Shown piece by piece: positions 48,401 to 59,300 of a DNA stretch of 64,000 nucleotides. A program made the translations under genes and the position numbers. The DNA is from Paramecium octaurelia. Its lineage: Eukaryota; Ciliophora; Oligohymenophorea; Peniculida; Parameciidae. A model generated the notes under the pieces. That model did no database searches. It worked only from the letters and a program-made list of their open reading frames with translations, and was not told the origin of the DNA. How positions within the stretch are numbered: position 1 is the first letter of the stretch; the number at the start of each line of letters is the position of its first letter. Location of the stretch: assembly GCA_905182995.1 (NCBI GenBank), contig CAJJDP010000005.1:744001-808000 (forward strand). The letters run 5' to 3'.

Positions 48401-50419
48401 ACTCAAAACAATGACTCACAAACTAGCCAATAAAGAAAGGACTTTGAAGAATTCATTCAAAACAAAAAGGTTACTAAAAATCCAGATGATTAATCACTGA
48501 ATTTGTCTTCGATTGAAGAATAACTTTAGCATCCTCTGAATGAAACATCTCAGGATAAAGATTTCTTTAATGATTATAAAGTATTATAATTCCAAAATCC
48601 AGAAGAATTGCAACCAAAGTTTTTGTAGACTGATTCACAATAGGATTTAGATTTCTCATCAGAGTTAGAATGTAATAATCTTAATTTTAAAAATAATTAA
48701 TTAAATACTCCTTAGAATAATGCTACTAAAAGCAGTAGATTTAAAAAAAACAAAACAATTGAAATTGTAATTGATAAGATTGATTTTGATAAATCTATTT
48801 AAGTTTAAGATGAAGATATACTAAAGTAAAAATTAGAGGAAGAAAAGTTAAGGATTCAAAAAGAAGAAGAATTAAAACTAGAGTAATTAAGACAGGAGCA
48901 AAAATAGAAAGAAGAAATGTATCAGGAATAATTATTACAAATATAATTGGAAAAATAAAGAATTGAAGATGAAAAGAAGTAACTAGAAGAAGCTGAAAGA
49001 ATCAAGGCTGAAGAAATACTAAAGGAAACTTAAAGAAGAGAAAGAGAAATTTTATTAGAAAAGGAAGAAAAAGAAAGAGTATGGGCATCTTAATTGGAAG
49101 AATAGCAAAGATAACGAGCACTTTAAGAGCAAAGAGAATTTGAATTAAAGAAGGAATTAGAAATGGAAAAGTAAGAAAAAATTAAGTTTTAACTCCAACT
49201 ACAAGAGAAATTATTAAGAGAATAAGAATTGGAAAAATTAGAAATTGAGAAAAAAAACAAGGCGGAACTGGAAAGACTCGAACAAATAAAATTAGAAGAG
49301 GAATTGAAAATAATCAAGTAAAAAGAATTAGAATTACAAAAACAGCTAGATGAATAAATTAAAAAGGAAAAAGAAGAACGTGACTTAAGAATAAAATAAG
49401 AGTAGGAAAAGTAAAGATTACAGGAAGAGCTTTTAATAAAATAACAACAGGAAGAATTAAGACTAAAATAGGAGGAAGAATAAAAAAGAATCTAATTATT
49501 GGAGTAAGAAGAATAGTAAAGGCTTAAAATGCTATAAGAAGAAGAGGAATTAAGGCTTAAAATGTTATAAGAAGAAGAGGAATTAAGGCTTAAATAATTA
49601 GAAGAGTAGTAATAACAAATGGTAGATAATCAAAATGAGGATTAGTAATCAGTAGACCTTATTCACTTCGAAAATGATGACAATGAGATTTCTCAAAGAA
49701 AGGATGGAAATAAAAATAAAAAGCAAATATTTTTATAGTTAGACGATCTAGACCATGAATTTGAACCTAACAGGAACTAAAAACTTAAAAGCGATTCTGT
49801 TGAATTTGCAGAAGAAAAAATAGTTGATTAAATTGACTATTAAAATACTGATTACATGAGATAATTTGATATGAATGATCCAAAAGAAATGTTTTAATAA
49901 AAGATTTCATCCAAAAGTATCAGCGTTAGGCATTCTTACAATAATCCTTAACAACTTCATAAAACTATTCAAGATTAACCAAATTCCAGAAACCCTTCAA
50001 TAGGAAATTAGTATTAATTTATCCCGAAAAAGAAGAATTCGAATGTCATTGGAACTAATTAATAACGATAAGAAATCCCTAAAAGACCCTCAAAGTCTTC
50101 AAATCCTCACAACATCGTCCATCAGCAAAGTTAGATTAAAAATTAAGGAACACCTACCAACTACTAGTAGAATAATATTAATTTTATTGGAAATGCATAT
50201 AATACCTTTGCTCCTAAAACTGCATTAAATAAAGAAAAAGATGAACGATATTTGAGATTAAAAGAAGAAATATATCTTCAACATATACCAAATTATTATG
50301 AGAAATAAGTCTTAGAGGATTTAAAGAAGAAGAAACAATAATAACCATAGAAAAGAAATCTAAAGTCAAGTTAGCATAGATAGTATGAAGTAGCAGATGA
50401 TCTTCATTTGGATTTCTGA
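42433..50419 (+). CDS. Giant receptor-like protein: beta-rich ectodomain, Cys-rich repeats, membrane domain, cytoplasmic coiled coil (2,648 aa)
   Basis: ATG 42433 opens a signal peptide (MTIQIFLVLIKLVSG) and TGA is at 50417-50419. Introns of 19 (GTATACTCGGTATTGGTAG) and 21 nt near 43050-43230 leave exactly 2,649 codons. Order: ~970 residues of Ser/Thr/Asn-rich beta-type ectodomain; from ~45420 to 47480 about 14 furin-like Cys-rich repeats (CxxC...CxxCxxG.Y forms such as CKTCSNGTTCDTC, DGYYKDSQQ); from ~47510 to 48110 about six or seven hydrophobic segments; then a ~760-residue cytoplasmic part with a long Glu/Gln/Lys coiled coil (48820-49650). This matches the large ciliate Cys-rich receptor-like membrane proteins. 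Function unknown; surface sensing or adhesion is inference. Confidence 0.85.
49520..49600 (+). repeat. Tandem 33-bp coding repeat
   Basis: Two near-identical 33-bp units at 49520-49552 and 49553-49585 (one base different) and the start of a third, encoding (LRLKMLQEEEE)n inside the cytoplasmic coiled coil of the receptor-like protein. In-frame unit length keeps the heptad-like helix; likely a recent slippage expansion. Confidence 0.8.
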
Positions 50420-50610
50420 ATAATTAATTTTGACATCAACCACATATTCATTCAATTTTCTACATAATTTATATTACTATTCAATTCTTCAAATATTTTA
50501 TCTATCAACATTCGAATACATTAAAAGAATAGCATAAGTAATAACTTCCAAAAATTAGCCAATAAGCTACTTAATTTTATCTTTAATTTATATTAATATG
50601 TAATAATTAT
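50420..50610. other. Convergent intergenic spacer
   Basis: 191 bp between two convergent stops; AT-rich, nothing recognised. Confidence 0.5.
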
Positions 50611-50865
50611 TCAATCGCTTTCGATTGTAAACATTTTCAAGGTCCCTAATGCTACGCTTCCTAAAAATTAATAGAATTCTTCCTAAGAAAATTATATGGC
50701 ACACTTTACTTCTGTTTTAAATGAATCCTCTTACTGTAAGTGTCTTCTATAATTTCTAATTGGTCTGAGAACGTTTCTTTCCAACTTTCTATTAAAAGGT
50801 GGAACAACTAAATATCCAACAGTCACTGCACCTGCTGTTCCTAATGCTATCTTAGCCAATACCAT
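50611..50865 (-). CDS. Small membrane-anchored protein, unrecognised
   Basis: ATG 50865 (MVLAKIALGTAGAVTVGYLV) to TGA 50611-50613, 84 residues if unspliced. A 27-nt stretch, GTAAAGTG...TTTCTTAG, has intron ends and a length divisible by three, so the mature protein may be 75 residues. The N-terminal hydrophobic helix followed by Arg-rich sequence (NRKLERNVLRPIRNYRRH) looks like a signal anchor or mitochondrial inner-membrane type protein (inference). No family recognised. Confidence 0.55.
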
Positions 50866-51142
50866 ATTAATTAATAAAATAATATAAATAATAATTAAAT
50901 ATTTTCATATTGTGAAAACTTTTCATTTGAAATACTTAACTAACTTCCTTGTTTACTCATCTCTCTGTTATATAAATTCCATCTAAATCATTTAGAATTC
51001 AAGTAAATCTCTAATAAATTCAAATTAACCAATTCTTAAGGATCACATTCCTCTTTATTATGAAGCTAATTATTTTTTAACTTTTTTTTTATGTTATTAA
51101 GTATTTCTCTGAAATTCATTAAAAATAATTAATTAATTATTT
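50866..51142. other. Divergent intergenic region
   Basis: 277 bp between divergent start codons; poly-T/AT-rich, presumably a shared promoter region. No gene seen. Confidence 0.5.
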
Positions 51143-53651
51143 ATGGTAAAAGCCTATTTTGGATATAAATTTGAGACTCTTTTCGGTAGTATTGGCAACA
51201 ATGGAGGAGTAATAATAAACGATATCGCATATACAATTGTAGATTAATATTTGCTTTTGCTAAATATAAAGACACAAGAGATTATTTAATAAATAGTAAT
51301 TGAAGGTAAGAACATAAAAATTACAAAAATTGCTATAAAAGATAACACTTTGGCAATAGGGTATCATGATGGTGAAATAATAATATATAATCTTATTGAT
51401 AATGAAGTTTAATGCAGATTTTTTAACCATTAGAGTGAAATCACTTAATTGGTATTTTTGAGTGAAGCAGTTCTAATAAGTGGAAGTTGTGATACTTCTA
51501 TTATTGTTTGGGATCTAGCAGATTAATAATTGTAATTTAGATTGATAGGGCATTCAAATTAAATTACTGCCTTGGAAATCATTAGCCTTGAAGATTAGAG
51601 TCTTGCAATAACTTAATAATTTATAGTATCAGGTAGTAAAGATGGACTAGTGAAAATATGGGATTTGAATCTAGAATGTTCTGTAGCCACTCTATCAAGT
51701 ATGCATAGTGAAGTCACTTGTTTATGCGTTTATGAAAATTATTTACTTATCTGCACTAATTCTGATGAAGTTCTTATTAAATCATGTTAATTGATTTCAG
51801 GCAAGTGTCAGATTGATAATGATGGAATTATTAAAAGATAATCCTTCATTAGAGCAGTCCAATGCCAATACGTTTAGTAAAAATTGTTGATTTTAAGTAA
51901 CTGTTTTAAATATTTTAGATAATGAAAAGAAAATTGAAGTTTATAAATCCAAATAAGGAAAGAAGTTACAAAAAGCCGAAAACTTTAGTTAATCCTTAAT
52001 TTATAGCACTGTCATATCTTAATTGAATAAGATTGTATATTTTTAAGCAATAGTATTTAAAAACCAATTGAAAATATATATATTCACATCAGACAATTAA
52101 ATAGTAATCAAAGAATTGAATAATGATAATGTGGATGAAAATAATAATGTAGTAATTTAATAGATTACAGGACAGATTAAATAAATCAAATTAACTTAAA
52201 ATGATCATAAATTGGTAGTAATCGCATCAAATAAATGTTATTAATTTGATAACGAAACTGCTCAATAGATCAACTGTCTCACTAATACAAGTAATTTAAC
52301 TTCTTTATGCATTTTGCCAAAAAATAAATATTTTATGGTTGGTGATGAATAAGGAACCTTATATTTAGTTGATATGAATCAAAATGAAATTGTTTTTGAA
52401 TAGAAAATTCATAATTCAAATATTAACAGCATTGAATGCCATGAGAATTGTAAGGCATTTAATGGTTTAGTGATAATGACAACTGAAATAGATAAGAAAG
52501 TTAATTTTGTTGAGTTATTTTTTAATAAAACATAAAAATGCTTGGAATTCCAAGTGGTTAATACTATCTATTTAAAGGAAAATATTAGAAGTGCTTAATT
52601 TTCATATGATGGAAATTATTATGCATTTGCCCAAATGAATAATATTGTATCAATCTATTACTGTGACTCTCATAAATTGTATCTTGAATTATATGGGCAT
52701 TCATTACCCGTTTTAACTTTTGCGTATACTTCAGATGATACAATTGTAATATCAGCAGGTGCAGATAAGAGTATCAAATTATGGGCAACTGATTTCGGAA
52801 ATTGTAAGAAAACCCTTAAAGCTCATACAGCGGAAGTTATTTCAATAAAAACAGTAAATGACACTCACTATTTCTTTAGTGGATGCAAAGACAATATCAT
52901 TAAATATTGGGATGGAGATACATATTAATTAATATTGTAATTCAATGAAGCATTAGCTGGAATATAATCAATGGTTGTTGGGTGTATTGGAGATTTATTT
53001 TATTCAGCTACAAGAAATGGAGTCATTAGAAAATATGTTCAAACCAAAGAATAAATTTTTGTTTCAGAAGAGGAGGAAAAGAGATTGTAAGAATCTTTGA
53101 TGTAAGAATTACAAAATAAAAATAAATAATAAACTGGATTTGATTAAGGCTTAGATTAAGTCAAAAAAGATTTAACTTTAGTGTAGATTGGATAATAAAA
53201 ACTATTAGAAACAGAATAATTAATGGACATTTTGGAAAAGATTAAATAATATAGAGAAACTATCGATTAAGGGGAAATTCCAAATGAAGATCTATTCTAC
53301 AATAAAAATGTCACTGAGTATTTATTTGATCATCTCTAAAATTCAGATTTGAGCTCCCTTATGAAATTTCTACATCATCAACATTTGGTAACATTGATAG
53401 ACGAAATGAATCAAGATATAGCATTAAAATAGTATCCCATCATCATTAATAAGTTAATTACTTATATCTTTAATAAGGTTGATGGATTTGGATTCAATTC
53501 ACATGAAATTATGATGAAAGTAATAAATATTAGAACATAATTACAAATCTATTTTAAGAAAGAGAAGAAAATTGCTGGATACAATCTTGACATTCTCAAT
53601 TTAATGATATAAGATATAAGTAAAAATTAGGATGATTTTATTTTTGAATGA
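51143..53651 (+). CDS. WDR3: WDR3/UTP12 (Dip2), SSU processome WD40 protein (828 aa)
   Basis: ATG 51143 (MVKAYFGYKFETLFGSIG) to TGA 53649-53651; one 22-nt intron (GTAACTGT...TATTTTAG) leaves exactly 829 codons. Two WD40 blocks: early repeats (IAIGYHDGEIIIYNL-type, ISGSCDTSIIVWDLADQ, VSGSKDGLVKIWDLN) and late repeats (LYLELYGHSLPVLTFAY, ISAGADKSIKLWATDFGNCKK, FFSGCKDNIIKYWDGDTY). The C-terminal ~180 residues match the UTP12 helical domain (MDILEKIKQYRE, EYLFDHLQNSDLSSLMKFL, TLIDEMNQDIALK). The VSLYGHxLPV-Dx...GADKxVKxWGxDFG block is a specific WDR3 mark. Family knowledge: part of the UTP-B complex needed for 18S rRNA maturation in the nucleolus. Length is a little below animal WDR3. Confidence 0.9.
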
Positions 53652-53689
53652 TTAATTTATATGTTTATAAATTCATAATGTAGATAATT

Positions 53690-53890
53690 TAATTTTTCTT
53701 TGTAGTATCCTAACTGTTTTACAGTATAGCCTTAAAATTAGACAAAAACATCCTCAATTTTTAAGTTATTTGAAGAGAAAGTTTAATACTTGAGTTCAAT
53801 TGGTACCTTGTCAACTACTTCTATTTTGGATATTAAATATTTACCTTTGATTATGCCCAATTACATATTTATTTGTACCTGTCCACAAGG
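53690..53890 (-). other. Open frame of doubtful coding status
   Basis: On the minus strand a frame from ATG ~53847 (MQLGIIK, then after a possible 24-nt intron EVVDKVPIELKYQTFSSNN) is protein-like for about 45 residues but no convincing stop before the WDR3 end was found. Could be the remains of a small gene or chance in the 311-bp spacer between WDR3 and the kinase pseudogene. Confidence 0.2.
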
Positions 53891-53962
53891 AAATAAGAGA
53901 AAAAGGATGATTATTAAATTATGAGATTGATATTTTTATTATTGATATTATAATATATAATA

Positions 53963-54730
53963 ATGAAATTTCACTACTTTTAGATTGAGAAATATATGTA
54001 GACATCTAGAAGTAGTTGAGCAAAGGAAATTGTGGTACTGTTTAATTGGGATTTTATGTCAAAAGGAACTGCGGATTAACAAGTATTTTAGCCATTAAAG
54101 AAATACCTGTAAAAGCATCTCCAGAACTAATAGTGTCATTATTACAAGAAATCAATGTGTTAAGAAAAACAAATCACTTAAACATTTTAGGGTTTATTGA
54201 TGCAAAAAAGAAGGAAGAGTTTATGTATTTAGTACAGAATACTGTAATCAAGGAGCTTTGGATGATTTTATCTTGTATCATAAGCTCTCGGAAGAAGATG
54301 TGGTTGTGTTCTTTAGATTAATAGCTTCAGCATTCAAAAATTTAGTTAGCAAAAAGATTATTCATAGAGACATAAAACCCTAAATCTTATTGTTACATAA
54401 TTGATAAGTTAAAGTTGCAGATTTTTGATTAGCTAAAGTGATGGATCAATCTAATTAGAGCCGAAAATTTCAGATTTTTAGTGGTACATCAGTTTTCATG
54501 TCTCCATTAATAATAAAATAAGAATCCTTTAATAGTTTAAGTGATATGTGGTCTTTGGGAGTTACATTCTATTTTATGTTATTTAGAGAGTATAAATGTG
54601 AAAAAGTCAAACCCTTAAAATTATAAAAGAAAAAATTCAAAAAAACAGTATATCATACATATATCTTTAGTTGACAATGTCATTCCTGAAGGGAGTATAG
54701 TATAAGATGAGTTGGTGAAAAATGGAGGTT
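53963..54730 (+). pseudogene. Protein kinase pseudogene
   Basis: Clear Ser/Thr kinase remains in order: glycine loop LSKGNCGTVQLG, VAIK-type lysine ILAIKEIP, alpha-C LLQEINVLRKTNHLNILGFID, hinge-side YCNQGALDDFI, catalytic loop IIHRDIKPQ, DFG region VKVADF-stop-LAKVMD, activation segment SGTSVFMSP and SDMWSLGVTFYFML. Breaks: a base is missing between the hinge (LVQ) and YCNQG at about 54240, a second shift probably near 54015, and two in-frame TGA codons sit where the family has glycine (HN-G-QVKVADF and DF-G-LAK). Decay continues past 54600. Catalytic residues (K, HRD, D of DFG) are otherwise intact, so inactivation looks recent. Closest in feel to ULK/Aurora-like ciliate kinases, but the subfamily is a guess. 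Confidence 0.8.
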
Positions 54731-55316
54731 GTTGGAGTTGGTAAGGAAGATATACTAGTTATTAAATTAGATGGAGAGTTAAAGAGCATATTATAGATTT
54801 TAACTTTAATTTAATGCTATAATTTAAATATTTAATATTTATTAATAAAAAATAATAAATCAAACCTTTAAGTAAGGTGGCAATATTCAAATACATTTGA
54901 ATTGTCTATGAACTTATGGGATAAAACTTTCAAAATTTTGTGAAGAAACTATTAGTTATTTACCTAATAGGAATTAATGTAATTAATTATTTAAATACAT
55001 TTGGATAGGCTAACATCAAATATTAACCAAATATTTAAAATTAGATTTAAAGTAGAAACTTTTTGGAGAAAAAGTAGCCGTGTTAATATTAATGAGCCAC
55101 AAATAAAATTATTAAGTCTGAATAGTTTGGGGAATCGTAAATTTTAATATCGATTATTAAGTATTTATTTATAAATTTTATCATTTGTATAATATATTAA
55201 TTACAAATCTTGTCTTTAGCTAATAACTATTATTTTGTAATTAATTATGACTTTTAAAAGGGCATTCATAATTGCCAGTTTTAAGTATTTATCATTCCTT
55301 TTAATATTTGCATCTT
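54731..55316. other. Intergenic region
   Basis: About 580 bp, strongly AT-rich. The first part may hold the decayed C-terminal end of the kinase pseudogene; in the rest no supported gene, RNA or repeat was seen. Confidence 0.4.
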
Positions 55317-56255
55317 ATGACTTCAATTCATTCCTTGGTTTCGTCTTCATGTAGAACAGGACTTTAGAAGAAAAAGTCTTCTTAAATTTTGCATAAGCCC
55401 ATAACCAAAGAGAAAACTTAGTTTTTAATATCAGGTAGATGTAATTACGATTCTTTATATTTAGCTCGTCCCAATCAAGCAGACCAAGGGGATAATAGAT
55501 ACTAAGTTACATGTTTATATAGAGCTGTTTAATCATAAAAAAGAAATGGATATGCATGCCGATCATTAGGAGCATTATTTATCGACAAATTTTTAATGAA
55601 GGGTAAAATTTTAGAAGGGAAATATGATCAAGAATTCGTTGAATATTCTTTATCATTTTTTAGTCAAAATACTGGATTTTAAGGGAGTCATAATTTGTAA
55701 GATGATGAAATGATGAATTTTTATAATCGATTACCTTGTGAAGCAATAACTGAAAATGCTAGGATCTAATTTGAAGAAAATATTGATAAACCCTACGAAC
55801 GTCTTAATCTTCTGTTCGTTGATGGGAAATTGGTTGGAATTAAGAAAAAAATGAATTTTGATTTCCTTAGAATGATGGGCATAAATGAAGAAATTTTAGA
55901 AGACTATGTATCGAAGGAAGATTAATTTCCAACATGTTGGAACATTTCCTAAATTATTAAAGTAAGAGAGGGTTTTTTTTTTAATTCCAATTTAATAAAT
56001 TTTCAAGGAGGAACATTCGGCTCTGGAATAGTAATAAAAAATTTCAGATAATCAGATTCTTCATAAAAGATATCCAATTAATATATTTACAATATATATT
56101 ATTGTGATAGAAGTTAATTAAATGTTAATAATTTGGAGAGAAATTTCTTAACATATTTTTAATTGTAAGCGCTCACTTTACCATAAAGAGTCTCAATACA
56201 TCAATCAAGAATAAAGAGACCATGTTTAGCAAAGCCGATAATAGATTTTAAATGA
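55317..56255 (+). CDS. Protein of unknown function (312 aa)
   Basis: ATG 55317 (MTSIHSLVSSSCRTGLQKK) to TGA 56253-56255, exactly 313 codons without introns. Features: a Cys/Arg/Asn-rich first third (SGRCNYDSLYLARPNQADQG, VTCLYRAVQ, GYACRSLGALFIDKFL), then a mixed alpha/beta middle (YERLNLLFVDGKLVGIKKK) and a basic tail. No signal peptide and no known motif recognised. The N-terminal overlapping frame from 55246 was rejected because it shifts out of the conserved-looking part. The last ~80 residues are lower complexity and less certain. It converges on the giant surface gene, 139 bp away. Confidence 0.6.
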
Positions 56256-56394
56256 AATTTTTATTTCTTTATTTATTACAATTATTATTATTATATCAAT
56301 TAATTTGCGATATTCATACTTAATTGTAATTAATGATTTTTTTATAATCTAATTTATTTATAATCCAAATAGCCCAAAAAACAAAATATATCAT
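56256..56394. other. Convergent intergenic spacer
   Basis: 139 bp, AT-rich, between two convergent stop codons. Nothing else seen. Confidence 0.5.
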
Positions 56395-59300
56395 TCACTT
56401 GATTTTAATATTTGCCCATGCTCTCCAGTATATAGACGGCGACTCGAATTAAAAGTTGGAGGGTATGATCCAATCAAACTTGATTCTCTCTATGTATGGC
56501 CCAAATAGAGGTTCCTCTCTTTGACTTATCTCTATTTAGTTCTTATATACTATCGTATCTTTTTGAATCTCAATTAGATTCTCTCTTGTTAATCCTTTCT
56601 TAACATTAAGTATGGTCTTAGACACACATATTAAATATATATTCTTGGGAATCTGATGAGAATTTACACCCTTAGCTTATCTAATTGTAAGTTTAGTCTT
56701 TGGACATAAACTATCAAAATCCTCCTCAATAGAAATTCTGTTTATTTGTATATCAGAAACACTATTATAAGTTGTGTTGCGTAATTCAAATAAAATAGGT
56801 CTTCCTATTATATCACATATAATAAAACACTGCAAATAAGAGTGATTGATAATATAAACGAAATCTTACAATCAATCTAGCTTATGGATTGCAATTTATA
56901 GGGTTGAATTTCTAAGCAAAGTTTATAGTAAATTAAAACTATAAGAAACATTAAAATTCCCTTTATTAATATTGATTATTCAAAATAATTTACTATTAAT
57001 ATTATTGATATCTTTTGTAACATCTTGATGATTTCCCAATAATATGAATTATCTGTGTATTCATTATATAAAAATGAGAACTTCTAAATTGAATTCCTAT
57101 CATCTAAAGATTTTCTTATTTTTCTCATTTAAAAAAATAGGAACGCAGGAATTATGACTCCCAATAAAATCAAAATTGGATAAATGAATCTTTTTGACCA
57201 TAAATTGTGTGTCTCTGTGTCATATCTACTAGCTACATTAGCTTAGATCCAATCAATCCCAGATAATTATCGTTTTGTGATTAAGGATACACCCCTAATA
57301 TCAATAATATTAATATAGATTACCATTTCATAATGTTTTGTAAATTTAAACAATAAATATAAATAATAGAAGAGTATATAAATGATTTTGAAAATGTCAC
57401 ATATTTTTTGATAAGAAAGATTAGAAATACGAAACAACAACTGCCAAAATGAAATAATGGCAATAGTAAAATTATTATAAAATGAGCATATTCGTATTGA
57501 ATTGTTACAATAGAGGGAATAGAGCAATCAAGTTAATACGTTATTATATATGTAGAATCTCCTAAAAATATTACAAAGTTTGATAGACCAGAAAAAATGC
57601 TGATTTATAATGTGCTAATTAATGACAGTATTTAAAAATTGTTATTAGCCATTTTAATAAGGGTGCTTGTTTAATCCATCATTTGCTTATAGATAGTTTA
57701 ATAGTGGCGGTATAAGCATTTAAGCTTAAATAATTATTTGTTTGAAAAGTTATTACTTCTGACAGTCAGAATTATTAATAGAATAATCCATATAGACTCT
57801 AAAACCATGAATATCAACTAAACACTAAATTTACCACATGGCTGGCAGACACTTTCTTTATTGTTTAGATAAGAGCCTTGTCCTCTGAGATTAAATAAGT
57901 CGCATTCCTCACATAAAGCTCCAAAAGATCCAATAAAGCATGTGTTATCTGATACATCCCAGCCTCCCAGACATCTGTTTGGATATTTTTTGCATTACTC
58001 AATTTTATTTGATCTCAAGAAGGGTCGCCAATAGCCAGGTTATAATTCAATCATTGCTCCAGTAGTACTTTTGATCATTTAAATGTTCATTCTAGTACAT
58101 TATGTGCTTTTAACTTCAACTGAATAATATCCTTATAGGCTATCACATTTTAAGCATCTATCGTTCTCGAAATACTCTCCAATTTAACAATGGTAAGTTT
58201 TTACAAAAAATCTTAAATTATAATCTTTAGTTGAAAAAGATTTGCAGGAAGCATCAATTTATAAGTAAAAACTATCATCTTGATATGGATCTAAAGTAAA
58301 TACCTGATCTTTTAGGTCGTATCTCTATTACTCTTCATCAAATATCAACTCTTTAATCTCAGAGTTTAAACTTATTTCTTTTGACTTATTGTTTTGTATT
58401 TTAATGATATTTAATTAGCATAAAGTCTATTTAAGATCATAAATTTATTCATTGAAACAATTTACAGCTTGAATAGTGTAATTATAATTTAACAGTGTAT
58501 AAGCACTAGTTTTCATATTAAATTTTTAATAATTGTTTAAGGAAACCCCACTAGGCATATATATAAATTTTGTTAGTTTAGAATTATTTAAGTAACTAAT
58601 AATCTAAGTGGTTTTATTTTCAACCATTATACTTTTTTTAATTGTAGGTTTATTATTAATTAGGAATTATAGCTGAGTAGGTTCAGTAGCTAAATTATTG
58701 GCAAAATATTGAGCTTTGTTATTAATTAATTAAAAAGATATGAAATCCAAACTATAATTATTTTTATCATAAATAGCCCCTCCTATTTGGGCTTGATTGT
58801 TTACAAAACTTACAAGTTTAAATTACAGTGATTGCGATGAATTTTAAGTTTAATAGTAGATGGCACCTCCTGAACCAGAAGCCATATTAGATAAAAAAAA
58901 TGTTTAGCGAATTTTCAATCTAAAGTTGGATAAATAAATTGCACCTCCTGTTTGAGCAGAATTATAGCAAAATAAAGATTAGGACATAAAGTGTAAAGTT
59001 TCACTAATTAAAGAGTTTAAAGATAAACAAGATCCTTAACCACATGAATTTTAAAAGAAGTATAAATTTATCAATCTAACCCTCTTGATTGTTTATTTAT
59101 TATTAATATTAATTAATCCAGATTAACAAGTTTTGCAATTGTTATTCTGCATATTGAGTGAAACTACTTAAGCTGAAGTAAGATTTGTATTAAGAACTAT
59201 TTCTAATAAGGATGAGAAATTTCTGGTAGACAAGTTGATATTTTTAATTTAAGAATATTTTTTTATCTATGCTTGATCAAGTTCATTAAAGGAAGTAACA

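Noticed and set aside
55246-55440. Upstream start MTFKRAFIIASF for the gene at 55317-56255
   Set aside because: Its frame differs from the long open frame and no intron joins the two cleanly; ATG 55317 is in frame with no intron needed.
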